Positions 1-6,899 are shown, counted from the stretch's first letter. The stretch is DNA of 10,860 nt from Candidatus Gottesmanbacteria bacterium RIFCSPLOWO2_01_FULL_49_10 (GCA_001781025.1 MFJZ01000006.1:1430-12289); one strand, 5' to 3'. A program made the numbers and translations. The notes: a model not told the origin generated them from the sequence alone.

Positions 1-1
1 C

Positions 2-973
2 CGTGTGTTACCAGAATGGGGAGTGCACGGAAAGGGAGACCATAAGGCTCGACTGTTTGCGTTCCTTGGAGTCTTGCTCCTTTTTGTCTTTCCTATAAGT
101 GTCGGTTCTATGACCATCTGGAGATTTTGGGGCATTACGACGGATAAAACGGCTGACAATTTGGGCCGGGATATACTCGAAGCACTTCCCGCCAACGCAA
201 TTGTATTTGTGAGTCGCGATACGCCGCTTTTTGCCTCCCAGTACGTGCGCTACGCTTTGGGAATTCGGTCCGATGTCATCCTTATCCATGCCAACAGAAT
301 GTGGAGCCGGGATTATCAGGACGTTTTGCGAAGCGCCTTCCCGTTGATCGTCGTCCCCAAGACTGATCCCCCTTCGGTTTTTGCTCGAGAATTTATCGCT
401 GCCAATAGCCCCGGTCACCCCATATATACCAACTCGAAATTTCCCCTTGAAAACGGAATGTATTGGGTACCGGAGGGACTGTTGTATCGGCTTACCAAAG
501 AACATGAACTCCCGGTACTAAAAACACTTGAAGAAGTCAACGAAAAAATTTGGCAGTCATATCGCGATCCGACCACAGGAATTTTAGGCCGTTACAATCA
601 CTTGATGCTTTCTGATGTTCGCGGCGTGTATGCAGATGCCCGCTTGACGATGGGAAGGGTACTTTTACGCGGTGGTGCGACAGAGGGCGCTCGGGAGCAA
701 TTTATTGCATCTATCCATTATGGGAGTGACAGCGACGCGCCGGATGCGTATACCCTTTTGGGGTTGACTGAGCTATTCCTCAAGCACTGCGATGCTGCTC
801 GGGCGGCGTTTGGTAAAGCGCGGGAAACAAGCTTTGTCCCCTCCCCCGTTCTTACCTATTACGAGGCAGTAAATTTTCGAGACTGTGACGTTGACAGCGC
901 TAAGGCCAGTGAGCTGTTTTCCCGATATGAAAAAATAAAGCAATCAGAGGAAATCCCCATAGCACCCCAATGA
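2..973 (+). CDS. C-terminal part of a DUF2723-like membrane protein with TPR-like tail (5' end outside window)
   Basis: The frame is open to the left edge, so the first visible GTG (position 5) is probably internal and the gene is cut by the window. Numbering from that GTG, residues 17-39 form one hydrophobic segment. A soluble domain follows with a stretch at 62-104 (ANAIVFVSRDTP..., then GIRSDVILIHANRMWSRDY) that resembles the region after the last membrane helix in DUF2723 proteins, where a GD-D-TF...GVRPDV pattern is usual. Residues about 208-310 look like TPR-type helix pairs. The family is thought to include GT-C-like, protein-O-mannosyltransferase-related membrane enzymes; the catalytic N-terminal part cannot be seen here, so any transferase role is inference. 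The 3' end overlaps the convergent YfhO-type gene by 74 bp. Alternatively it could be a complete single-pass TPR protein starting at position 5, which I consider less likely. Confidence 0.7.
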   Translation, partial: RVLPEWGVHGKGDHKARLFAFLGVLLLFVFPISVGSMTIWRFWGITTDKTADNLGRDILEALPANAIVFVSRDTPLFASQYVRYALGIRSDVILIHANRMWSRDYQDVLRSAFPLIVVPKTDPPSVFAREFIAANSPGHPIYTNSKFPLENGMYWVPEGLLYRLTKEHELPVLKTLEEVNEKIWQSYRDPTTGILGRYNHLMLSDVRGVYADARLTMGRVLLRGGATEGAREQFIASIHYGSDSDAPDAYTLLGLTELFLKHCDAARAAFGKARETSFVPSPVLTYYEAVNFRDCDVDSAKASELFSRYEKIKQSEEIPIAPQ

Positions 974-3116
974 TAGCGATCGTGACAAGCGTTACTAATA
1001 ATCCCAGCATAAACGATTGCGGTCGGTAGAAAAAAAGTATCTGGTGGGACCCTTTCGGTACGAGGACCCCGCGTTGCCGTATGTTTACCGCGTATACGGG
1101 GGTTCTCGATCCATCAAGCGTTGCCTGCCAACCGGGGTAGTAGGCATCAGTAAGGACGAGTACCCCATCGGTCGGATTATCGCCTACATCTACAGTAACT
1201 TGGTCGGGCGAAGGGTCTGTAACTGTTACGTGTGCTTTTTTTGTGGGGACTGCGGGTTGAGTCGGTAGCAAGAGCGGAAGATGGGTAAGGACGCTTGTGC
1301 CGGGGATAAATGATATATCCTCAAACGCGCTTCTGGCTTTAGCAAGCGAGGTGGCAACGATTGGTTGGGTCGCGATATAGGCGCGAGGGAGTGCGTCCTC
1401 ATTGCGGAAGCGCGTAATGGTCGTTTGGCCTTGGGTGATGTCTGCCGTTTTCACGAGTCCAGGCGAGTTGAGCGGTACCGTCGAAATCAGGATATTTACC
1501 CCGAGAATGGTAAGATACTTTTCGGTTTTGGCGCTTATGGTCGCGATATTAGCTTCGATATGCATGCCGTGTGAGAGAAGTGTGTCAAAAAGCGCCGTGC
1601 GCTCAAGTGTTCGTGCGGTATAGACATCTTTTTGATATATGTTCCAGTAGACATTTGTATTGGGTGAGAGCGTATTACGCAGAAACGCGTAGGGTTCAAT
1701 AGTTTTCCATCCTTCTTTCAAAAATATACTATTATGCGATGCCTCAGCGCCGATCGTCAGAACTCTGTCTTTTGGTGAGATCGCGGCGATAGTGGGTGGC
1801 GGAGAAAGCCACGCTGCAGCGGGTACGAACGCATGATAGTCTTGCCATGACTTTCCAAGGAGGAGAAGGTTTGCGCTAAGTATGATAAGGATCATGCTTG
1901 AAACGAGGCGGGATCGGGAAAATTTGTGCTCAATGGCGGTGGTCGTCAGGCATGCTTGAACGATGAGTGAAAGCACAAATATCGTAAGGAATCGTGATGG
2001 AACGCGAAAAAGGTTAAACGGCCAGAGAGAATAAATGAGGTAGAGTGGTGAATACTTTCCGGTCATAAGGAGGAGTGAGACGAGTGTCGCCCCCCAAAAA
2101 AACAGTTGCAGGGGTCGAAGGGACGTTTTTTTCAAGAGAAACACGACACCGAAGACTGCCAAAGCAATGGGTGCGAGGCCGATATATCCGGTATTTTCCC
2201 AGAATATGCTTCCGTCAAACGTCGAAAAGGGTGGGTAGGTGCCGAGCCGAGGATTGCCGAGTGCAAAAGGACTAAAGAGAGTCTTTAGGTGTTTCCATGG
2301 ATAGGAAAAGTACGAGGCAGTTTCCGGAGGGAAGCCACCCCTTGCCGCGGTCGCCTGGAGAAATTCGTATGAGGGTACCAGCTGTACCGCACTAAGACCC
2401 AGCGCTCCAATGTACGAAAGAGACAGATACGCCAAAGACCGGAGCGGTCGGGGCGTACTATGCTTTATAAGGAAAAGGAAATACCCGAAGGAGAATACGA
2501 TCGTGATGAATGTTATTTGAGGAAATCCGATCATGATCTGCTGAGATACGGCAAGTGCCAGAAGTGTACTTGAGGTGATTCTGGGTTTTCGCACGACAGC
2601 GTGCGTTGCCAGGAATATCCAGGGCATCATGCTGATGCTTTGGACTACGGTGTACTGTGTAAGTCGCGGAATCACAATGCCGGAAGCCATGGCCGTACAT
2701 GCACCAAATAGTGAGGTCGGGCGGGTACACCCAAGGTACCGCAGCCACAGGTACATGCCGACACCAAACCATGCGAAGGTCACCATAAAGGAGACATTGT
2801 ACGCAAGAACCGGGTTCGGGAGAAATTTAAACAGCAGCATATTTGGTATAAACAGAGCGCCTACTGGCCCTTCGGCAAACAGCGGAAATCCCATACCGAT
2901 CCGGGGTTCCCAAAGTGGCAATCTATTAGACTGCAGAGACTGCCAAAGCATGAATTTTGACTGGAAACTGTAGTGCCAGCTGTCGCTTCGGCCAAAATCC
3001 GGTGTTACGAGAAGTTTCATCTCCGGCCACAGGAGTGGCACGAAATATACCAGGGCCAACAGGCACAAGACTGTTGCTATGGCGATATCGGGCCAGATTA
3101 AACGTAATTTTTTCAT
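900..3116 (-). CDS. YfhO-family multi-pass membrane protein (GT-C-like, probable envelope glycosylation)
   Basis: This 738-residue protein has an N-terminal membrane helix (10-30). An extracytoplasmic first loop follows with Asp40 and Asp45 and the family-like stretch RLPLWEPRIGMGFPLFAEG (65-83). About ten further hydrophobic helices reach to about residue 420. A soluble extracytoplasmic region covers about 430-695 and a last helix lies near 702-728. The stretch YYPGWQATLDG (659-669), then VPKGSH and FFYRP, is the typical C-terminal signature of YfhO proteins, and the length fits the family. In Gram-positives YfhO is linked to glycosylation of lipoteichoic acid using lipid-linked sugars; the substrate here is unknown. 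The ATG at 3114-3116 is chosen because it gives a MKK start and a normal first helix; no Shine-Dalgarno is visible. The gene is divergent from pilD and its end overlaps the convergent DUF2723-like gene. A role in modifying pilins or the cell surface is inference from position only. Confidence 0.85.
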   Translation of the reverse strand: MKKLRLIWPDIAIATVLCLLALVYFVPLLWPEMKLLVTPDFGRSDSWHYSFQSKFMLWQSLQSNRLPLWEPRIGMGFPLFAEGPVGALFIPNMLLFKFLPNPVLAYNVSFMVTFAWFGVGMYLWLRYLGCTRPTSLFGACTAMASGIVIPRLTQYTVVQSISMMPWIFLATHAVVRKPRITSSTLLALAVSQQIMIGFPQITFITIVFSFGYFLFLIKHSTPRPLRSLAYLSLSYIGALGLSAVQLVPSYEFLQATAARGGFPPETASYFSYPWKHLKTLFSPFALGNPRLGTYPPFSTFDGSIFWENTGYIGLAPIALAVFGVVFLLKKTSLRPLQLFFWGATLVSLLLMTGKYSPLYLIYSLWPFNLFRVPSRFLTIFVLSLIVQACLTTTAIEHKFSRSRLVSSMILIILSANLLLLGKSWQDYHAFVPAAAWLSPPPTIAAISPKDRVLTIGAEASHNSIFLKEGWKTIEPYAFLRNTLSPNTNVYWNIYQKDVYTARTLERTALFDTLLSHGMHIEANIATISAKTEKYLTILGVNILISTVPLNSPGLVKTADITQGQTTITRFRNEDALPRAYIATQPIVATSLAKARSAFEDISFIPGTSVLTHLPLLLPTQPAVPTKKAHVTVTDPSPDQVTVDVGDNPTDGVLVLTDAYYPGWQATLDGSRTPVYAVNIRQRGVLVPKGSHQILFFYRPQSFMLGLLVTLVTIAIIGVLWGFPLIALFFHIGKTAHWP

Positions 3117-3124
3117 CGCGATCG

Positions 3125-3166
3125 GAGTATCCCAGGTTGATTCTCGCAGATAAATCCGAGATACTC
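3125..3166. promoter_or_regulatory. Inverted repeat and candidate promoter between the divergent YfhO and pilD genes
   Basis: GAGTATC at 3125-3131 is matched by its exact reverse complement GATACTC at 3160-3166, with a 28-base spacer, inside the 55-bp divergent intergenic region. A weak sigma70-like pair lies within it on the + strand: TTGATT (3137-3142) and GATACT (3160-3165), 17 bases apart, each matching the consensus at 4 of 6 positions. A transcript from this pair would begin about at the pilD ATG (3172), so it would be leaderless or nearly so. The repeat could be an operator for a dimeric regulator. Both readings are inference from a short stretch. Confidence 0.3.
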
Positions 3167-3171
3167 AATAT

Positions 3172-3918
3172 ATGGATCGTATCGTGGCCTTTTTATTTGG
3201 AACGATCGTTGGATCATTCCTCAGCGTTCTTTCAGACCGATTGCCCCGGCATGAGCAGGTTGTCTGGGGAAGATCGTATTGCGATCATTGCAAAAAGCTA
3301 CTTCGCTGGTATGAACTTGTCCCGATTGCATCGTACCTTGTACAGGGCGGGAGGTGCCGGCGCTGCAAGGGGAAGCTTTCGTTCCAGTATCCGGTGGTAG
3401 AATGCATGACGGGCATAGGATTTGTGCTCATAACCCAGAAATTTCTTCCTCCCTTGGTTTCTCTTTGTGTCATGGTGCTATTTTGTAGTCTCCTGGTCAT
3501 TACGGTCAGCGACATGAAATATAAAATTATTCCGGATAGCATGGTGGTGTCGGGTATCGTTGCGGCTGGGTTTCTCCTCCTCATCAATAATAGCTCGACC
3601 TATGCTCTATATTTCGTTTCAGCGCTTGGTGCTGCTGCTTTTTTTCTCATATTATGGATGGCCACACGCGGGTGCGGGATGGGGTTGGGGGATGTCAAGC
3701 TTGCGTTTCTCTTGGGGTTATGGCTCGGTTTTCCATACATCGTTATTGCACTCTATCTTGCTTTCTTGACGGGTGCGACAACGGGTGTCATACTGATTCT
3801 AGCACAGAAAAAAACGCTAAAAAGCCGTATTCCCTTCGGACCATTTATGATTTTGGGGGCGGCGACGGCAGCTATTTGGAGTACGCAGGCCGGTATCCTG
3901 TGGAGAATATTTTTATGA
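3172..3918 (+). CDS. pilD: Type IV prepilin peptidase / N-methyltransferase PilD (A24 family)
   Basis: This is a 248-residue integral membrane aspartyl protease. It would cut prepilin leaders after the conserved Gly and methylate the new N-terminus. Two Cys pairs typical of the N-terminal methyltransferase region are present (Cys37/Cys40 in SYCDHC and Cys62/Cys65 in GRCRRC), followed by the PVVE segment. The two catalytic aspartates are Asp114 in VSDMKYKIIPD and Asp174 in GMGLGDVK, the GxGD motif. Around six to eight hydrophobic segments are visible and the length is normal for the family. The ATG at 3172 gives the usual short N-terminus before the first helix (IVAFLFGTIVGSFL); no Shine-Dalgarno precedes it. 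It is the first gene of the pilus operon, and its stop overlaps the next start in ATGA (3915-3918), suggesting translational coupling. The following prepilins are its expected substrates. Confidence 0.96.
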   Translation: MDRIVAFLFGTIVGSFLSVLSDRLPRHEQVVWGRSYCDHCKKLLRWYELVPIASYLVQGGRCRRCKGKLSFQYPVVECMTGIGFVLITQKFLPPLVSLCVMVLFCSLLVITVSDMKYKIIPDSMVVSGIVAAGFLLLINNSSTYALYFVSALGAAAFFLILWMATRGCGMGLGDVKLAFLLGLWLGFPYIVIALYLAFLTGATTGVILILAQKKTLKSRIPFGPFMILGAATAAIWSTQAGILWRIFL

Positions 3919-4367
3919 GTATCATGAAACGCTTGGTCAGGTTTCGGGACAGATTGCGCCGTGACGGTTTTACGCTCATGGAGCTTTTGATCGTGATTGC
4001 TATTATCGGCATTATCATCGCGGTTTCAGCAGCATCGTATTCAACGGTCCAGAAGCGGTCCCGCGATAGTCGCCGTCAGGGCGACCTTAAGGCTTTCCAG
4101 AACGCGCTCGAGCAGTACTACTCGGCAAACAGTGCAAGCTACCCCGCTGGAGGTTATCCAAACAACGGAGCACTTCAACCGACCTATTTGCCAAACGGAG
4201 CACCTCTAGACCCGAAATCGAGTTGCAAATACAAGGATGTGACATGGACGACTAGTGCATATACCGTGTGTGCTGATCTTGAAAGTGATGGAACATTTAT
4301 CTGTACTCCTACCACGTGTGATACGTGTGCACCGCAGCAGGATTATTGTGTCAGTTCTCTGCAATGA
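3915..4367 (+). CDS. Type IV prepilin (major-pilin-like, Cys-rich C-terminus), pilin 1
   Basis: This 150-residue prepilin has a strongly basic 18-residue leader ending in Gly18. Cleavage there would give mature FTLMELLIV with Glu at mature position 5, then a long hydrophobic helix to about residue 43. The helix continues into KRSRDSRRQGDLKAFQNALEQYY (51-73), the amphipathic part typical of small GspG-like pilins, followed by a YPAGG loop. The C-terminal region carries cysteines spaced C-x10-C-x4-C-x2-C-x6-C, also found with small changes in the next gene, so disulfides or metal binding are possible. The start at 3915 overlaps the pilD stop in ATGA; ATG 3924 (three residues shorter) is an alternative. 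The frame is open further upstream inside pilD, but such a start would put about 87 unrelated residues before the leader. It is likely a fibre-forming pilin, paralogous to pilin 2. Confidence 0.92.
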   Translation: MSIMKRLVRFRDRLRRDGFTLMELLIVIAIIGIIIAVSAASYSTVQKRSRDSRRQGDLKAFQNALEQYYSANSASYPAGGYPNNGALQPTYLPNGAPLDPKSSCKYKDVTWTTSAYTVCADLESDGTFICTPTTCDTCAPQQDYCVSSLQ

Positions 4368-4813
4368 AAAAAGGATTTACGCTTATTGAAGTCCTCGTCG
4401 CGGCGACAATCATAGCAGTGCTTGTCGCAATCGGCATGGTTTCGTACGGCAATATCAATAAGCGTTCGCGGGATTCAAAGCGCAAAAGTGACCTTGAGCA
4501 AGTTCGGTCAGCCCTTGAGATGTACAGGTCTGATAACAATGCGTATCCCGCGGTCAATACCGGCGGATTTGCCACGGCTGCAAATCTCAATACCGGTAAC
4601 CCCGCGACTGGACTTGTGAGTGCCTACACCCCCTCTATTCCAACCGACCCGACGAGTTCCCAGACGTATCGCTTTCGAGCGATTGCAGTCAGTGGCAGTT
4701 ACGTTTCTTATTGTTTGTGCGGGAAGCTTGAGACCGAGTGCCTTAGTACTAGCTGTACAACGTGTACGGTGTCCCTGCCAGTGGAGTGTAACTACGGTGT
4801 CAAAAATCCTTAA
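4364..4813 (+). CDS. Type IV prepilin (major-pilin-like, Cys-rich C-terminus), pilin 2
   Basis: This 149-residue prepilin starts MKKG with cleavage expected between Gly4 and Phe5, giving mature FTLIEVLVAATIIAVLVAIG with Glu9 at mature position 5. The segment KRSRDSKRKSDLEQVRSALEMYR (33-55) matches pilin 1 (KRSRDSRRQGDL...ALEQYY), pointing to an old tandem duplication. The C-terminus has YCLCGKLETEC then C-x4-C-x2-C-x7-C, parallel to pilin 1. The start ATG at 4364 overlaps the stop of pilin 1 in ATGA; the in-frame upstream codons inside pilin 1 are rejected because they would bury the leader. No separate ribosome binding site is visible, so reinitiation from pilin 1 is likely. It is probably a fibre subunit or a second pilin isoform. 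Confidence 0.92.
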   Translation: MKKGFTLIEVLVAATIIAVLVAIGMVSYGNINKRSRDSKRKSDLEQVRSALEMYRSDNNAYPAVNTGGFATAANLNTGNPATGLVSAYTPSIPTDPTSSQTYRFRAIAVSGSYVSYCLCGKLETECLSTSCTTCTVSLPVECNYGVKNP

Positions 4814-4820
4814 ACGCATT

Positions 4821-5846
4821 ATGAGAAAAGTGAGGGGGTTCACCCTTATTGAGCTTTTGGTTGCCGTGGGTATTGCCATGCTTGTGACCGGAGGTGCTGT
4901 CGTCAACTACAATACCTATAATGACAAGCAGAGAATTCAACAGGCGCTCTCAACGCTCAAAAACGACTTGCGTGCCGTGCAATCAAAAGCACTCTCCGGA
5001 TTAAAACCGCCCCCTCCTGCTGTTTGTAGCAGTCTTGCCGGTTACCAAGTGACGTTTAGCAATACGACAGTCGGTAACTATAGTACCCAGGCTCTGTGCG
5101 ATAATAGCGGCACGGAGACATTGGTCGGCGATATTGAGACAAAGTCGCTCTCGAGTGGAGTTCTTTTTAACCCGTTGCCGTCAACCACGACGTTTTATTC
5201 GTTTAACCGCGGTATCTCTCCTACCCAATCAATCGTTCTTGCGGGAGCTGGATTATCATCGACTCTTTATATTTCCTCTTCCGGGAGTATCACCGATTTG
5301 GCTCCGACACCAACCCCCACACCGACACCAAACCCGACACCGACGCCACCTCCCGGAAGTACCCCGACACCGACGCCACCGGCAAGTACACCAACCCCAA
5401 CATCGCCTCCACTACTTCCAGATGGAGACGGACTCAAGGGAGATTATTTTGACAAAAAAAACCTGACAGACCTTGTCGCAACGAGGATTGATCCGACGGT
5501 CAATTTTGATTGGGGAAGCGGGAAAGCACATCCATCGCTAAGCGGTGTTAACAAATTTTCGATCCGTTGGACTGGGCGCGTCCTATCAACGACCGCGGGC
5601 ACGTATAAATTTTTTGTTGACTCAGACGACGGGAAGAAGCTTTGGGTAAATAATGTCCTTCTCATAGACAACTGGAATGACGGCAGCGGGGAGGATAATG
5701 GGTCAATTTCGCTTTCCGCCGGAACACTCTATTCCATAAAAGTAGAATATTACGAGAACACCGTCAACGCGTATGCTATATTGCGATGGAAACCTTCCGG
5801 TGGCAGTAAAGTCGTCATCCCTCAGGCAAAATTATTTTCATCATGA
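4821..5846 (+). CDS. GspH-like prepilin fused to a C-terminal PA14 domain by a Thr/Pro linker (putative pilus adhesin)
   Basis: This 341-residue protein has three parts. Residues 1-6 are a short basic leader with cleavage after Gly6; mature FTLIELLVAVGIAML has Glu11 at mature position 5. Residues to about 160 form a GspH/FimT-like minor pilin head, with LKNDLRAVQSKAL at 46-58 and Cys69/Cys93 as a possible disulfide. Residues 161-199 are an almost pure Thr/Pro/Ser linker. Residues about 204-341 form a PA14 domain: GLKGDYFDKKNL, a conserved FFVDSDDGKKLWVNN (265-279; acidic residues 267, 269 and 270), LIDNWND, then a Tyr-rich strand and LRWKPSGG. PA14 domains often bind glycans, some using paired Asp residues and calcium. 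An alternative GTG start at 4797 adds eight residues, overlaps pilin 2 by 17 bases and has GGAG upstream at 4783-4786. The inferred role is a minor pilin displaying a binding domain at the pilus tip or along the fibre. Confidence 0.93.
   Translation: MRKVRGFTLIELLVAVGIAMLVTGGAVVNYNTYNDKQRIQQALSTLKNDLRAVQSKALSGLKPPPPAVCSSLAGYQVTFSNTTVGNYSTQALCDNSGTETLVGDIETKSLSSGVLFNPLPSTTTFYSFNRGISPTQSIVLAGAGLSSTLYISSSGSITDLAPTPTPTPTPNPTPTPPPGSTPTPTPPASTPTPTSPPLLPDGDGLKGDYFDKKNLTDLVATRIDPTVNFDWGSGKAHPSLSGVNKFSIRWTGRVLSTTAGTYKFFVDSDDGKKLWVNNVLLIDNWNDGSGEDNGSISLSAGTLYSIKVEYYENTVNAYAILRWKPSGGSKVVIPQAKLFSS
5301..5417 (+). repeat. Low-complexity repeat encoding the Thr/Pro linker
   Basis: This stretch is built from short in-frame units such as CCGACACC and ACGCCACC. 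A longer direct repeat is visible: CCCGACACCGACGCCACC at 5333-5350 recurs at 5363-5380, 30 bases apart. It encodes residues 161-199 of the PA14-pilin as TPTP-type repeats. Gain or loss of the 6-base or 30-base units would change linker length without a frameshift. Confidence 0.85.
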
Positions 5847-6301
5847 TGCCGCTTATGCACAATGTTTCGGGTCCGAGCGATCATGGCCAGACGATTGTCG
5901 AGATTATCGTGGTTGTGGGTGTTGCGGTTATACTGGTGACTGCGCTTGTCGCAAGCAGTACGATTGCTCTGAAGTCCGGCCAGTTTGGCAAAATGAAAAG
6001 TACCGCAGTCCAATATGCCCAAGAGGCGCTTGAGATGACACGAAACATGCGGGATAAAAGCTGGGACGATTTTTATACGTACGGAGATAGTTTGCCAAGC
6101 GAAAACTGGTGCCTGGACAAACAGGGTACATGGACTCCACAAGTCATCTCTTGTCTCGTAAATATTGACTCGATTTATACGCGGACGGTGACGTTTGCCT
6201 GGCAAGATCCGCAGATGAAGGTTGATGTCGTGGTCTCTTGGGCAGATGGCGCAAAGGCGTATAATGCGACTCTTTCCACGTACTTTACGCAATGGCGGTA
6301 G
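5843..6301 (+). CDS. PilV-like minor prepilin with noncanonical Gln at mature position 1
   Basis: This 152-residue protein has a 15-residue leader ending HG (Gly15). Predicted mature sequence QTIVEIIVVVGVAVILVTALV keeps Glu at mature position 5 (Glu20) but has Gln instead of the usual Phe at position 1. The stretch AVQYAQEALEMTRNMRDKSW (55-74) is typical of PilV/GspI-like minor pilins of these pilus loci, as is the late VSWADGAKAYNATLSTYFTQW. Cys90 and Cys104 may form a disulfide. The start at 5843 overlaps the PA14-pilin stop in ATGA, which supports it over the second ATG at 5846. It would take part in the minor-pilin priming complex; that role is inferred from family and position. Confidence 0.87.
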   Translation: MMPLMHNVSGPSDHGQTIVEIIVVVGVAVILVTALVASSTIALKSGQFGKMKSTAVQYAQEALEMTRNMRDKSWDDFYTYGDSLPSENWCLDKQGTWTPQVISCLVNIDSIYTRTVTFAWQDPQMKVDVVVSWADGAKAYNATLSTYFTQWR

Positions 6302-6322
6302 TCTATCGTATGCATATGGCCT

Positions 6323-6865
6323 ATGAAAGAGCGTAACGTTTTCTACCATCACGGATTTACGCTTATTGAACTTATTGTCACGATTACGATCATGAGCATG
6401 ATCGGAATATTGATTGCACAAGTTTTTTTTACGACTTCACGCACCAATACAAAGACCGAACTCGTGAAGGAAGCCAAGCAAAACGGTGAGTATGCTTTGG
6501 GATTTATCGAGCGTATGATCCGAAACTCGAGATATGTGACGTCTGCATGTGCCGGGAGTGCAGACACCTCGATAACGATCACCAATCCCGACGCAGGGTC
6601 AACAACATTCCTGTGTGTTCAAGATGGCTCACTGTTTCGTATCGCTTCACAGAGCGCAAGCGGCATAGAATACCTTACCAGTAGAAGTGTCACGCTTGGG
6701 GGCGCGGATTGCGCATCGTCATCGCTCGTCATAACATGCACTCCGTCTGGTGGGAAACCCGCGTTTATTGGCGTTGCCTTTTCCTTGAGCCAGATCGGGA
6801 CTCCTGTTGATCAGTTTCAAAAGGCAAGTGCATCATTTCAGACAGACATAACACTTCGTAACTAG
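6323..6865 (+). CDS. PilW/GspJ-like minor prepilin
   Basis: This 180-residue prepilin has leader MKERNVFYHHG with cleavage after Gly11, mature FTLIELIVTITIMSMIGILI and Glu16 at mature position 5. The following KTELVKEAKQNGEYALGFIERMIRNSR (about 44-70) is the pattern of PilW/GspJ-like proteins, where the helix after the membrane part ends in an aL..i.r.iR-type segment. The C-terminal part is beta-rich with several cysteines (for example ADCASSSLVITC) that could pair. ATG 6323 is the only reasonable start; the frame upstream has no start before a stop at 6299. A 21-base gap separates it from the PilV-like gene and no Shine-Dalgarno is visible. It shares an 18-base identical stretch with pilin 2 over the GFTLIE codons (6353-6370 and 4373-4390). 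Confidence 0.87.
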   Translation: MKERNVFYHHGFTLIELIVTITIMSMIGILIAQVFFTTSRTNTKTELVKEAKQNGEYALGFIERMIRNSRYVTSACAGSADTSITITNPDAGSTTFLCVQDGSLFRIASQSASGIEYLTSRSVTLGGADCASSSLVITCTPSGGKPAFIGVAFSLSQIGTPVDQFQKASASFQTDITLRN

Positions 6866-6886
6866 CGTCATATTGTCAAAATGCAT

Positions 6887-6891
6887 AGGAG
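6887..6891 (+). promoter_or_regulatory. Shine-Dalgarno site that sets the start of the PilX-like gene
   Basis: AGGAG lies 8 bases before ATG 6900. It decides between this ATG and the in-frame TTG at 6873. It is the only strong, well-spaced ribosome binding site I find in the window. Confidence 0.75.
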
Positions 6892-6899
6892 CTTCTACA

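Noticed and set aside
8..505. 165-codon open frame on the - strand at the left edge
   Set aside because: The + strand product matches DUF2723-like features; the antisense translation has low-complexity basic composition.
3654..3914. In-frame upstream extension of pilin 1 inside pilD
   Set aside because: It would place 87 unrelated residues before a canonical prepilin leader; the ATGA overlap at 3915 gives a proper start.
4620..4796. In-frame upstream extension of the PA14-pilin inside pilin 2
   Set aside because: The leader must be near the N-terminus for prepilin processing; 4821 (or 4797) is the plausible start.
5301..5417. Repeat tract considered as a CRISPR array
   Set aside because: The units are short, in frame within a coding region, and lack unique spacers; it encodes a Thr/Pro linker.
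4373..6370. 18-base identical stretch in pilin 2 (4373-4390) and the PilW-like gene (6353-6370), considered as a recombination repeat
   Set aside because: It encodes the universally conserved GFTLIE prepilin motif and is explained by protein constraint.
5822..6421. 199-codon open frame on the - strand opposite the PilV- and PilW-like genes
   Set aside because: The translation is rich in Arg, His and Asn with no recognisable domain, and the + strand genes are clear prepilins. It is a shadow frame.
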